Below, piece after piece: positions 20,001 through 31,123 of a stretch of DNA of 33,535 bases; the stretch's first letter is position 1, and the number at the start of each line of letters is the position of its first letter. Source of the DNA: Basidiobolus ranarum (Eukaryota; Basidiobolomycota; Basidiobolomycetes; Basidiobolales). The DNA is taken from assembly GCA_040143965.1 (NCBI GenBank), contig JASJQH010000073.1:1-33535 (forward strand), given 5' to 3'. The notes beneath the pieces were generated by a model. The model was not told where the DNA came from. It worked only from the letters and a program-made list of their open reading frames with translations, and ran no database searches. The translations under genes were made by a program, and so were the position numbers.

Positions 20001-22662
20001 ACCATATTGATTAAGAATATCACTGATTAATGAGGCCAGTAGTTTATAAGCGAGGCTTGGGGCAGGATTATTGCCAAATTGATTCTGAAAGGAATCGATG
20101 ATCTTTCCAATCCAGAAGATTGCTATGTTTTTCGTATCCGAATGAGTTACTCGTGCACGAAGAATAACTCCGAGCAGATTTGTAACAAATTCAAGTCTAC
20201 CCAAGTCCATTTGTCTGTTCTCAGAGACATTAGTCCCCGCAGGACTGTTATGTATTGTACTTGACATGAAGTTTTTCTGACTTTGGCATAATCGCTCCAT
20301 CATGAGCAACATTCCATTCCGAAGTTCATTAATGGAAGTGTTGCCGTTGCTTGGAGTTTTCAAGAAAAGAATGCTTACATACTGGAAGACGCTATCGAAG
20401 TAAGAAGGAAACTTCAGCACTATCTCGGTTAATATCAAACCATCCATCATGAATATCGTATGGGCAACTTTAGAGTCAAAGTCAGGCTTGCTTTCATATG
20501 GCAGTTCAATCAGATCTCTCATATCAGAAATTTTGGATCCTTCCGTTTCATATAACTTCTCTTTTAATGATTCATACTCAAGCTGTAGCTGTGGCTCAGC
20601 TATATGGGACTGAAATATCGCGGCTCCCTCAGTCAGTAGATAGCGGATCGGACTCGTCAACCCAAGCTCAATATTGTCATGATCACCAGACCCGACAGAT
20701 TGAATAATAAGTCGCAACGCGTCCAAAGCACCGTTTCTGATTCTTGAATCACCTTGATAGAGTGAACGAGCTTTCATGAACAATGAGTGTGGATTGAGCA
20801 ACATAGGCAAAATAGTAGGATGGAATTTAGGCTTCCAATCATGTACAATCTAAGAAGACTTCCAATCAGAACGATATACACAATGTCATTAAGGCAGAGT
20901 GGTTGCCAACTTTACCTCGTCAAGTCTTTTAAACCAATGCGTAACCAAGTGTTTGGCCTCGGGCGAGAGTATCTCTTGTATGATCTCGAGCTCCATGAGT
21001 ATGCATTTGATGGCTTCCGTCTGATGGTAATAAAACTGGCGTTTACGGACTTTGCTCATTTGGAGAATCAAGTGATTCGCTAATACGGGATATTCTCAGG
21101 TTAGTGGAATGCAAATATGGGAAGTACTAAAAGCGCTTCGCCTCCTACATTCCGAAATCCATTGATAGTCTTTATATCTCACTCCGACTTTGTATATCAG
21201 CTTAAGCACGAATGAGCGGATGTGTTCTATCTCATCGAAAAAGGTCCCGGGAGGTCGAAATGGAAGGGTTTCATCAGCTGATGTAGGCTCAACAGCAATA
21301 TATGGCGCGATCGCGCGAAATATCAAATGAAAGCATCTACATGCTGGAATGAATTAACAGCACGTAACAGATTGTTTGGATGGAAAACTTACCTCAATAG
21401 CGAAATAGATGTGATCAGTTCACTCTCATCGTATGTTACAAAAGCGGTCTCCATATCACCCAGAAAATGATTCAAAAGCTGGATGGCAAATGGTAGATTA
21501 TTTCCCCAGCAAAAATCAAGGCTCATGAACAGATCTTAAATGGGTTTTAGTTGCATGTAAGGTAAGTTCCGAGTTCTGGAAGACATGCATGTTACCTGAT
21601 ATCTTTGTCTTGACCGCGTGAGGAACGCTAGTATCAATATACCAGCCAATAAGCAAATCCACGGTATCCTACAGATACAAGGGATTAATATTCTTCAAGG
21701 TGACGCCGTTATGCAGTAGTAAAGCTAATTACTTGAAAGGTTACAACGAATATGGCGGGGTGCTTTCGAGCAATAATCTCCATAACATCCAAAGCATTGG
21801 TGAAACAATCCATGGAATCTGAGGAGTTGAGGTATACTTGTAAGTCATATAGTACATTGGCGATGAAATGCTGAAAAGCTGTAACAGATTCTTGATCGTA
21901 GGTGCCGTTTACTGAAGCATTCTCAATAGTCTTGAGAAGAAAATAGGTGTTGAATTATATATACTTATGCGTGATTACGAATGATTTTTTAGTTTACCTG
22001 CCCTAAAGCCACTAAAAGCCATCTTTTCTTTTCTTTCTCTTTCTCAAGAATATTCGGAGGAGCGTTAGGCGTATTCCAACTGAGATGTTCAATTATCCAT
22101 TGAAAGTAAGGTCCGGCTTCTATTCCCAAACCAACACCGATCAACGAAATGCATTGCGCGACTACTTGCAAAAAACTCTCGGGAGCTCTTAAACGTAGAC
22201 AAATGCGTGAATAAATAGACGATTTTTTAGAGTAAAAATTCTGATCGAAGATCTTAATACACAATAATAATTCACCCGATCTTTCGCTTACCTGTTATCT
22301 TCAAGAGCAGCTTCAAGACCTGGTGCACTACCATAACCTAGTAGCAGTTCACCAGCTTGTGTTATTTCAGCTCTATTTAATTGAGATATCCACGAAGTGA
22401 GTTGATTCGTGGCGCTCAGTCTTCTTGAATAAGAAGCATCCCCATCTTCACGTAGAATTTTTACTAATAAATGATGAATTTGCTCTACAAAAAAACGTAG
22501 CCGACCAGGATTAATAAAACACGTTCCAGTTAAAAGTTTCTCGTCTCCAAAGTGAAGCAAAATATTACCTCGAGAGTCGAAGCGTGTCTCGTGTCCGCGT
22601 GTCTCTACTCGAGCCTGCTTTTGACGTGGATGTTGTGGACGTCCTCTTCGTGGTCCACTCAT
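11036..22662 (-). CDS. SMG1: SMG1, PI3K-related kinase of nonsense-mediated decay
   Basis: Kinase that phosphorylates UPF1 in nonsense-mediated mRNA decay. The gene spans 11.6 kb with more than 20 short introns; the product should be roughly 3,300 residues (human 3,661). It starts MSGPRRGRPQHPRQKQ at 22662, in a basic leader. Helical repeat segments follow (to about 19600), then the FAT region (ARSRTPFGG near 19220; large exon 18949-17096). LRRIAVLWEDLW-like FRB-side sequence lies near 16430 and TKTKPKKLVFVGSDG near 15830. YLFKGLEDLHLDERMMQ, the catalytic loop GLGDRHLDN (about 15210-15240) and HIDYNVCFEKG (about 15155) follow. A roughly 1,000-residue helical insertion separates kinase and FATC, a hallmark of SMG1. 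The FATC tail is EQVNHIYEQATSVDNL...YEGWTSWI. Exact exon borders were not all resolved. Confidence 0.95.
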
Positions 22663-23685
22663 GCACTACAGAGTTTTGATTTATATAAGATAGTTTTAGA
22701 AAAGCGACAACAATTCTACTAATTGAGGCTATTCACAAGTTTTAAAATATACTAGCACTTGGTAGACTAACTCTAACGTATCCAAGTAATATGGGTTGTA
22801 AAAATTGGCCATTTCTTCAGAGAAACATTGAAATTTTGAATCGTATTTAGTTATGATGGATAAATTCATGTTTAAAATGCCATAACTAATCGAACTCAAT
22901 CGGGGTATTTTCAATAAACTATTTCAACTACTTGACAAGCTGAAGGCAGGACAAGTCCATATTCTAATACTGATAACGTGGTAGAGTAGACACGCACACT
23001 TGGTTTTACGAACATGGCTGACACATATACATATTCATTATTACTTATACTCCACCGCTATACAAGTGACTCGGTCTAGGCTAGTAAAATAGATTGCATG
23101 GAGGGTGGCTTATCATAATCGACAACAAAGTTAGTGAGAACATGGAATAACAGCCATTTACGCAGATTATAAATCCATCTTTTATTGTGCCATATACTAA
23201 GGCTTACGATTTGAGGTGAAACAACGTATTCTGACTCAGATCAAGCAAGTCGACTTACCCCTACCCTACTTGACATCTTGATCCTTCGCCTTTTCAGAAA
23301 TTCCGGAATTCTTAAACCAGGGATCCTTTGGGAGTTGGCAAGAACGAATGTCTCTGAAAGATCTTTGTACTTACCTCCCATTGATTCACACATGCTAAAA
23401 TAGAGTTTGTAGTGCACAAACCATCTAGGTTTAACACGTTTGGCGAAAAGAATGTTGCGGATGGAATAACACATACGATATATTTTGGTTTTGTTATGTA
23501 CATTAGTAACAAGTTTAACATTAGGTAAGGTACCAGAATGATGACAATCCCAAATTAATGATTAAGCGTATATATGAATTGGGGTTAAGAGTATAGATGA
23601 TATCATGGAGATCAAACTATAAGGTAAATGTATACAGAAAATATTTAGGATATATGTCATTATAATCAAGCAAAGTGTAATAGCC
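22663..23685. other. Intergenic: SMG1 upstream, Grainyhead 3' side
   Basis: 1,023 nt containing the SMG1 promoter and the 3' flank of the Grainyhead-like gene, both minus strand. Two overlapping minus-strand frames of 77 and 69 codons (23241-23521) contain a possible donor (GGGAGgtaagtac near 23377) but no recognisable domain; they may be a short unassigned gene or noise. Nothing else was recognised. Confidence 0.4.
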
Positions 23686-25699
23686 TCAGAACTTTAGTTT
23701 CAAAGAAATGCCTTCTTCTGTGGTCTCATCTCTTTCATACTCCACCTCCATATCTTGCTCGTCATTCATTTGCGAAATAACTGTGTCATCTACGCGGACA
23801 AAAAGGCCTTTACTGGTCACTCTGAATACAGAATACACGCTCTGTGGCTGTAAACCCATCTTGTCCGCCAATTTCTCTATTAAATCCTGAACCGAGAGGC
23901 GCTCAAGATAAACGGCGCGATGTACATTCTCACCGGTAAACTTGACGTATATACATAACACTAAATGAAATTCTCTATTATTATTGTCTGTTGAGTTGAA
24001 AACATTCCATAAAATAATACTTACCAGCTCTTCTCTTTCGTAGCTGAGGAGTATAACTAGGATCGATTCCCAAACTGTCGGAGAATTCAGAACCGACCAC
24101 TTCAAATCGCTTTCTCTTTGCCAAAAGTGCACTATCAGGCTCTTCATCCTCTGCACCGATACTAGGAATAATGACCTCATCCCCGTCTGTTGGGTCGTTG
24201 ATGAGACTTTCTGCAAACAAAGTAACCTGACTCACAGGCGCAAACATCATTAATAAAGGGTTTGCGTCATGTTGCTTTCCACGCATTTTTTCCCAGATTT
24301 TTTCGAGATGTCTCTGATCATCCTTGTTTTTACGCTCAGCGCCCTATTAAAAAGTCAATAAAAAGTGAGGTATAAAAGTAAAATACTGGGGAACATACTT
24401 TGTCTCGAAATAGTTTCACTTTCGCATAGGCCTTTTCAGAGGGCATGTTATTTTCGTAATTTTTGGTCTCCATGATGATTCGTAAAGGAATGCCTTTAAC
24501 TCCTTTTATGCGAGAAAAGTCAGTGGAAAGGCAGTTAAATCTAACATATATCTTGGCACTTTTTCGTCCATTCCATTGAAAAGATAATCGATCAAAAGAT
24601 GAACATTCAACGTTTTTCACACCGGTGGAAGCTGCTTTGTCTGTGAGAATGAAAAGACGTTAATCCTTATCTTAACCCATCCTAATAAACTCTATAGATT
24701 TACATACCAATATCCAAAGCTCTCGCAGTTTTGGGAGAATTTTGTTGAGTAGACCAGAATTGCCAATATGTTCCCGCCAGTTTTCGATGAGCTTCATCAT
24801 GAAAAGTTACTCTTAACGTGCTGGTTAAATCGGCGTCAGTCCGCTCACAATCTGACAGGGAGATGGCGTAATAGTGGCCTATAAAGAATGGTTAGTGAGA
24901 TTGGTTGATTATTATTTCTGGTCTGCTTCTAAACCATAAGCTTTACTTACCCTTATTTAAATAGGTTAAGGGAGTTTCGTCGACTCTCTGCGCAGCAGCT
25001 GTTTGAGCTTCCAAGCTAATGCAAAAGCGGAGATTTCTGATAAAAAGTTATTGAGTGTATCCGAAAGTACCATAATTTAAAAAGTCAACATACGAATTGG
25101 AATTCACTTGCACATTAGACTGAGGAGAAGCTGAACTCATGCCAAATTGTGGCTCTTGGTTCGATATATTCTCAACCGGGGATGACTGATTATACTGGGG
25201 GTGGTGACTTAGATGTTGGTGCATGTGCATTTCCTGTTGCTGTACTTGATTCCCATGACCAGCATTGAGATGTTGCATATGTGTTCCATAAGAACTAAGT
25301 TGTGCGTTGGTTACGGAAGGTAACGAATGATGATGTAGCATTTGGGAATGACCAAGTAAGGAATGTTGTTGACTAGCATCAGGAAATATTGATTCACCCT
25401 TGTATTGATGTGCCAAATTTTGACTTTGTAAAAAGGTTAATTGGATAGAACTATTGTAAGTAGTAACAAAGTTACTACTAACCGAGAGTCGACTCCTTGG
25501 AAATGCTGTTGGAATCCGTACTGTGCGTTAGAATTCATATAGGGAAAGTGAGCAAATCCTTTGCTTTCTTGTTTACTATACTCGTCTAGGAAAGATTAAG
25601 GAAATTTATAATATTAACTGCTTGAACTACACAGTCAGAATGAATAACTTTTTACCCACTTGAGGGTTGGGATATATAGTGGCGCTCGATGTTAACCAT
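23686..25699 (-). CDS. Grainyhead/CP2-family transcription factor
   Basis: Sequence-specific DNA-binding protein of the Grainyhead (LSF/CP2) family, which in animals controls epidermal barrier genes and in fungi (GrhA) cell-wall genes. The probable start is 25699 (MVNIERHYISQPS), with a first exon to 25660. A Gln/His-rich region follows (25416-25080). The CP2 domain starts near 25030: FCISLEAQTAAAQ, then TPLTYLNKG, YWQFWSTQQNSPKTARALDI and RFNCLSTDFSRIKGVKGIPL (about 24510). AYAKVKLFRDKGAERKNKDD ends the DNA-binding part; TYLNKG, CLSTDFS and KGVKG are family signatures. The C-terminal dimerisation domain is LSVQDLIEKLADKMGLQP...VDDTVISQMNDEQ, like the GRHL C-terminus. Several 55-80 nt introns split it. 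The start exon depends on an inferred gtgggt donor and is the least certain part. Confidence 0.9.
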
Positions 25700-27705
25700 G
25701 TAAAGAAAAGTTGAAGACTGATAGATATTATCAACTGAAGTAGCAGATACTCCGAAAAGAGATCAGTTGTATTGTGAGGTGGGATACGTCTCTGTACAAA
25801 ATAAGGGCCACACGAAAATGTTACGTGATTAGAGCAACGATAACTCCGAATTATTGGATCGACTTGTGGTAGTATTAGAGGTAGCGTTGACTGACGCTAG
25901 AAAGTCCAAGATTGGATGGTGTAGTAAACAGGAAATAGAAAGATTGCCAAAGAAAAAGAAAGCCAAGATTCCAAAGTGAAATCACGACTTGGACAGGTTA
26001 TGAGCTTCTTATATAAGTGATCAAAAGTGGAAGATTATGGATAATTGGCAAACTCCAAGATTAAGCTACAGAAGTAGCATTGGAGTAAAATATACACAAT
26101 CTACACAAAAAATATACAGATCATCAGGCAGAAATTGAGTAACCGAACACAATGAACCGGGTCAATAGCAACTCTATGATAGGTAATCAGGAGACAAGCA
26201 TATTTGTTCTACAGTCAGCTTATTTATTCTTACAATCAAATTAGTCTTACCTTCAATCGATTGGATTGTTCTCCGGTTCACGATTGCAGGGAATTGACAC
26301 CAATTTAACTAGTTTTCTGTTTAACTGCCCTCATCATCACCAAATCTGTAAGGTTGAATAGTGTCTGCTAGGATTGTCCACTCAGGTTTAAATCCGGAGG
26401 CGCATGACTCAAAGGTTGAATGAGCAAATAGCATTAATGCAAATGCATAAATTGTGAGAAGATTCTTTTGGATCTCAGTGATAACGAAATCGTGGATGTA
26501 ACTTCGTGTAAAGCACCGTGATATTCAGGAAGTAAGCCCAGCACAGTAAGATATTCCGGATGTAGGCAGTATCGTGATGTAGGCTTGGTGAGATATCCCT
26601 TGTATCGGTAAACGCGGTGATGAGAAACTTGTGCTTCTCTATATCACAGAGCTCAACTTAGCCCTAAATCCTGTGCACCCAAATGCCCCAAAATTTCTCT
26701 AATACACATGATTGATACTGGTTTTACTTCAAACTCCATCTATTTGGACATGCATCGCAATGTTAGGGATTGGGGCATTGTTTCAGGAAAACAAGGATGA
26801 AGTCTGATTTTAGAGGGTTAGGCTCTTGCGAGGTTTCTTGAGGCAATATATTCTTAGGTATGAGCCATGGTCAGCCGCCTCGTTTTCCCGAATCTCTTGA
26901 GCTATATATATATATATATAATCACTTAGATTGTTCAAAGCGCGTTCAATTTCGTGTCGTTGTTTGTGACTAACAAGGACCCTTCTTCAACGTGTTCAAC
27001 TTCTCGGTAGAAATTGGTCAGAGCGTGCAAATAATCTTCTTGACCTTTCGTAGATGAAACAGGTTGTCAGCTAGTGATGAATAGATATCAATCCGGATCA
27101 TTATTACTACTACTACATATAAATATGTGCATTTAAATGGTGCTAAGATTGAACCATTCAGAATTGGGTATTTTCTGGTTTAACCAATCTGCAAATAGGC
27201 TACAATTGATCGATGAATCCCCCTTCGTTATCAGTAAGAATTTAACTTAAGGTAAGGAGCTATCCAGGATGCTTCTGTATCAGTTGCTTCCCAAGGAAGA
27301 TGACTATCTTAAATCTTGATATTGAACACTTTTAATTCAGAGAAAATACGCTACCTAGCCAGTTGAGCTTTAATCCTACTTTAGATTTCGTTTCTAAATC
27401 AAGTATATTGAGATTCATCTCCTATTCAACTAGATATGTCAAGGGGCACAAGAGCACTTGGCTATTTCTCTTGAACCCTTAACTATATGCTGAGATATAA
27501 TAATATTGACCTAAAGGAAAGAAACTACGAATTCACCTAAATATCTTCAAAGAGTTGGATGAGCAATATCATTCACATTGAGAGAGCATAGTATTTCATG
27601 ATTTTTTATGTTGTGTTCTGAAAATATTTAAGCGTGGTCACAAGAAACATATCACCAATAAAAATAACTCTCCACTTATCGAAATCAAACCAAAGCATAG
27701 AAAAA
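25700..27705. promoter_or_regulatory. Long upstream region of the Grainyhead-like gene
   Basis: 2.0 kb without a convincing gene. It should hold the Grainyhead promoter and leader on its left side and the 3' end of the PHP gene on the right. Features seen: AACCGGGT at 26155-26162 and AACCGGAG on the minus strand at 26271-26278, both related to the Grainyhead site AACCGGTT; a (TA)n run at 26903-26921; and a degenerate direct repeat around 26519-26570 (ATATTC-GGA-GTA-GC twice, about 31 nt apart). No reading frame here exceeds chance. Confidence 0.4.
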
Positions 27706-29143
27706 CTAAACCCTCTCCTCAGATAATAGAGGTGAGAGTGTGGGATCAGTCAAGTTATTTGTAGGGGAGGGTGGTCTTGAAGAGTCAGGTGTTTGCAAGA
27801 GTAAATCTTGAGTATTATCCTCAGGGAATATAGGCATTCCTCTACCTCTACCCGTACGTTTGATACGCCAATTTTTGAACTGGTTACCCCCAAATACTGC
27901 AATAGCAATAACACCCGCTCTAATAACTTCAAACGCAATGAAAAAAGCCAAAGCATAGAGTACAAAGTAGAAAAACATGGATGTGTGTACGGTAAAGTGT
28001 GAGGGTTGGCAAAAACTACCTTGAAACGAATACATTCCTCGGTTGTCATCATAAAAGTTTCCAAAATAGTCTCCTAGGAATGTTAATGGGGCCACTTTTT
28101 CGAAGGCCGAGTTTATGGGTGCATAGACACGTGGGCGAGTTCCTGTTGGGTTGAACAGAAAAGAAGTCTTACGCTTTCTGAGTTCTCCCATAATACCTTC
28201 GACAGTGAAGTTGGCTACATTCATCACCGTCCAAGCATAGGCAGCGCCCGGATAATGTACATCTCCACCAGTGATAGAAAACAGTTGATTTGGATGCTGC
28301 TCTATAAAATCTAGGCTTTGAAGATCCAACGTATCGCCATTGACAACCTCAATACCATCAATTCCTAGTTCCACCAATTCTTCACGTGATGGATGATCGG
28401 GAAGTCTAGCAACTTGATAGCCATATGTAGTAGTGTTCGACCAAGGGATATGATTAACTACTGCCAATCCTCCCAGTTCGTGAACTCGATCTATTGCTTT
28501 ACGTAAGTCTTCATTTGTTGGGAATGGAGGCCCGAATGGAATGGTTTCATTAATGTTGAGAAAATTCATATGAATACGACATGAACTATGAATAAAATTA
28601 GTTATTGAAATTATATACTATCATATAAGCCAGTAATACCTATACTCTTGACCAGGTATGACTACAATCTGGTCTTTGTATTTTTCTCGTGCGATTCTTT
28701 GAGCCTCTAAACCTCCCTCAATGGTGTTGTGGTCAGAAACCACAATGGCATTATATCCGTTGGCTATGTACAGTGATCAATTAAAAATGCTCCTCGCTAC
28801 ATTTACTTAATTGAAACTTACCTATTGAGAGTTGAATGATTTGTTCGGGAGTCAATCTTCCGTCCGAGTAAACGGTATGTGTATGTCCATCCAAGACAAC
28901 ATTATATGAGCCAAAATTGACATCATATGTTCTTAAATATTTTGTCGGATCCACTTTCCAGTCAAAAGTGAGTTTAGAGTAGTCTTGAGAAGAGGGAGTA
29001 GCATGATACTTGATAAGAGTCACAAAAGTGATTAAGAAAACAAGTGTGAAAGTCAAGGTCAATGCTCTACAGCCACAGGCGAGAAGATATGAACGAGTTC
29101 GAGGACCAATTTTGGTTGACAAAAAGGAGAAAGTGGGCATCAT
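27706..29143 (-). CDS. Membrane-anchored PHP-domain phosphoesterase
   Basis: Polymerase-and-histidinol-phosphatase (PHP) fold protein, 441 residues from exons 29143-28822, 28763-28640 and 28585-27706. Residues about 26-45 form a hydrophobic segment (LTLTFTLVFLITFVTLI), probably a signal anchor. Metal-site motifs appear in order: DGHTHTVYSDGRLTPEQ (H87, H89), VSDHNTIEGG, IPGQEY, AVVNHIPW and ITGGDVHYPGAAYAW. A second hydrophobic stretch, about 35 residues (MFFYFVLYALAFFIAFEV onward), is followed by a basic and Pro/Ser-rich tail. The PHP domain would thus lie between two membrane segments, probably on the lumenal or outer side. Substrate unknown; fungal members are usually annotated only as PHP-like. 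The start is the first of two adjacent ATGs. Both splice joins restore the motifs. Confidence 0.85.
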
Positions 29144-30589
29144 ATGTAACTGTAATAAATATAGTGTCTCGAGTGAAGAAAAGTTCTATATTTTTGGCTC
29201 GTTATGTTGAGGTGATAAAGGGCTATTTTGACCATTGTTCAAATAATTTAATCAAGATTTTAAAATCGTAGCCATTCAGAGTTCGGTAAGCGTAATCACC
29301 AAATCACTTTAGATGCATCGGGAATTTGGAAAGTGTAAAGCAATTGATCGATACCAACGAGTTCATACGAGTCCAAAGGCTAGAAGAACCCGTTCTAAAT
29401 CTCAGAAAAAGGGAAGCTCTCTAACATTGTCTGGGGTGAAGAAAGTTTGTATAATGAGGGCAATGGCTAATAATCATCGATAAGTTGTACATCTTTGGAA
29501 GTAGTAACAAACGGATACACTGGTAATCCTCCCCACTAAGTGTGGGATAACAGAAGTGACGGCGAAATGCATCAGCAGTCAGTAACCTGTTTAGACCAAT
29601 AATCCAATTACATATAATGGCAAATCATGTGTAACTTCCTGTTTATACTATCAGTGTATTAACAGATTGTTAATTATTGATGTTTAGTACAAGCTTGTGA
29701 ATACACGACTCGCACAGACAACACAAGTCAACAAAAGAATAATAGGATTAGGTTGCATGTAGAGGTGGAACGATACACTCACTCCAATTGGTTCAGTAAA
29801 GGAAGTATTTAGGCCATTGTTTTGATTCAGCGACAAGTGTACCTGGTTCAGCTCTGAATATATCAAGCTGCTTTAATATGCACCAGGTCAGCTGAGAGAT
29901 TCACTCCTGAATTTCTGTACACATTGGCGTTTGTTTGGTGAAGAGCTGGAATCTTTCCTGTTATTCGGCAAGCTCGGTAACCTCAGGAAATTGGGTTTTG
30001 TCTTTGGTAGACTCACCTAAAAGAGAGATTCACCTAAAAGAGTGGGGAGAATATCCCTAATAAGGATTGTAGAACGATCTGTACTATCCAACTTAATCCT
30101 AACCTTTATACATAATTCTAAGGTGTACAGATATTGCTGAGTATCAACCGTTAGGGTGTTCATATCCAATGAGGCTCTCCTCGATTGGTGTATGTCCACT
30201 TTCAGAGTCTGATATGTAATGAAAATGAACTAGCTTACCACTTTTGTTTAACAAACCATATTTTAACCAACTGCAATTGCCACAGAAATTAAGGGTTTCC
30301 TTAATCTGTTGAATTCCTTAATCTAGAAATTTTCCTTTTTGCATCCTGTGAAGAAAAACTGGAAGGATTAAGCGCTTTCCCAAAATGGCAAAACATCTAT
30401 TTCCTTTTGTATCGAAACTACTTGATTTGGTTATAGTAAGTGATCGGGACGAGCCCGAGGTCGATCACAGATCAATCAATAAAGTATATATATATATTGC
30501 ATCTTGGCATTTCCAGGTCTTGATGAATCTTATCAACCATTAGTCCCTTTCTTAATAATCTCTGCTGTATTCTTGGAATCTTAATCTTA
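29144..30589. promoter_or_regulatory. Divergent upstream region PHP gene / zinc-finger gene
   Basis: 1.45 kb with no convincing gene. A 17-bp unit containing TCACCTAAAAGAG is repeated in tandem (30013-30042). Near the zinc-finger gene lies an inverted repeat GTGATCG/CGATCAC (30440-30446 and 30462-30468) that encloses CGG-N7-CCG. A TATA run (30485-30497) follows about 100 nt before the ATG. The last two suggest a regulated promoter for the plus-strand gene. Two short minus-strand frames have no features. Confidence 0.45.
30485..30497 (+). promoter_or_regulatory. TATA box of the C2H2 factor gene
   Basis: GTATATATATATAT lies about 95-105 nt upstream of the ATG at 30590, directly downstream of the inverted repeat. 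The leader would be about 65-75 nt if initiation is 30 nt downstream. Confidence 0.5.
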
Positions 30590-31123
30590 ATGACTCTTGT
30601 TACCCGCCGACACAGCCCTGACTCTGAAAAATCTTCTTCGCGACAAACGAGTCCTCGTTCAGATCGGAAATTCTCGTGCTCTATTTGTCACAAGAATTTC
30701 GGTCGCTTAGATAATTTAAAACGTCATTACAGAACTCACACTGGAGAGCGACCATTTTATTGTACATATCAAAATTGTCATAAAAGTTTCGCTCGAAGTG
30801 ATCAACTCGCACGCCACTTTACCATTCACGGGAACGTCACTCAAAGCCAAGGGGATGAGTCTCTGAACGGCATTTCATTTTACTTTGAGAATATTTTTCT
30901 GCACTCTAAAGATGAACCACAATCGAAAGATGACATTGGTGTCGCTAGTGGCTCAGCAAATAGCCCATCCGTGAATTCTCCACAAACACTTCCAGCAACA
31001 GAAGAAGTAAGCTTCGATTTTGATCCGTTCAACCAACATACATCCCCACACTCTTCAACAACAGTGCATTCATCGGACACCGAAGGATCTTCTCAAATGG
31101 ACTTGACATTTTTATTGAATTGA
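30590..31123 (+). CDS. Two-finger C2H2 zinc-finger transcription factor
   Basis: Small DNA-binding protein of 177 residues, single exon. A basic Ser/Arg-rich leader (residues 1-29) precedes finger 1 (C30, C33, H46, H50) and finger 2 (C58, C63, H76, H80, with the longer C-x4-C spacing). The linker is canonical, THTGERPF. Helix residues RLDNLKR and RSDQLAR resemble fungal stress and EGR/Msn2-type factors that read G-rich sites; a G-rich hexamer is expected, but this is inference. The C-terminal half is acidic and Ser/Pro-rich, ending in SSQMDLTFLLN, which looks like a short activation segment. The start is the first ATG after the TATA box. The exact family member cannot be told from two fingers. 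Confidence 0.88.
   Translation: MTLVTRRHSPDSEKSSSRQTSPRSDRKFSCSICHKNFGRLDNLKRHYRTHTGERPFYCTYQNCHKSFARSDQLARHFTIHGNVTQSQGDESLNGISFYFENIFLHSKDEPQSKDDIGVASGSANSPSVNSPQTLPATEEVSFDFDPFNQHTSPHSSTTVHSSDTEGSSQMDLTFLLN

Noticed and set aside
23241-23521. Overlapping 77- and 69-codon minus-strand frames as a gene
   Set aside because: No recognisable domain, no consistent splice structure, and an ordinary AT-rich intergenic setting. Mentioned in the intergenic entry only.
26380-26420. GGTTTAAATCC as a tRNA B box
   Set aside because: The T-stem pairs poorly, and no A box or acceptor stem is found at the right distance.
26519-26570. Degenerate direct repeat (ATATTC-GGA-GTA-GC) as a minisatellite or iteron
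   Set aside because: Only two clear units with several mismatches; too weak to interpret.
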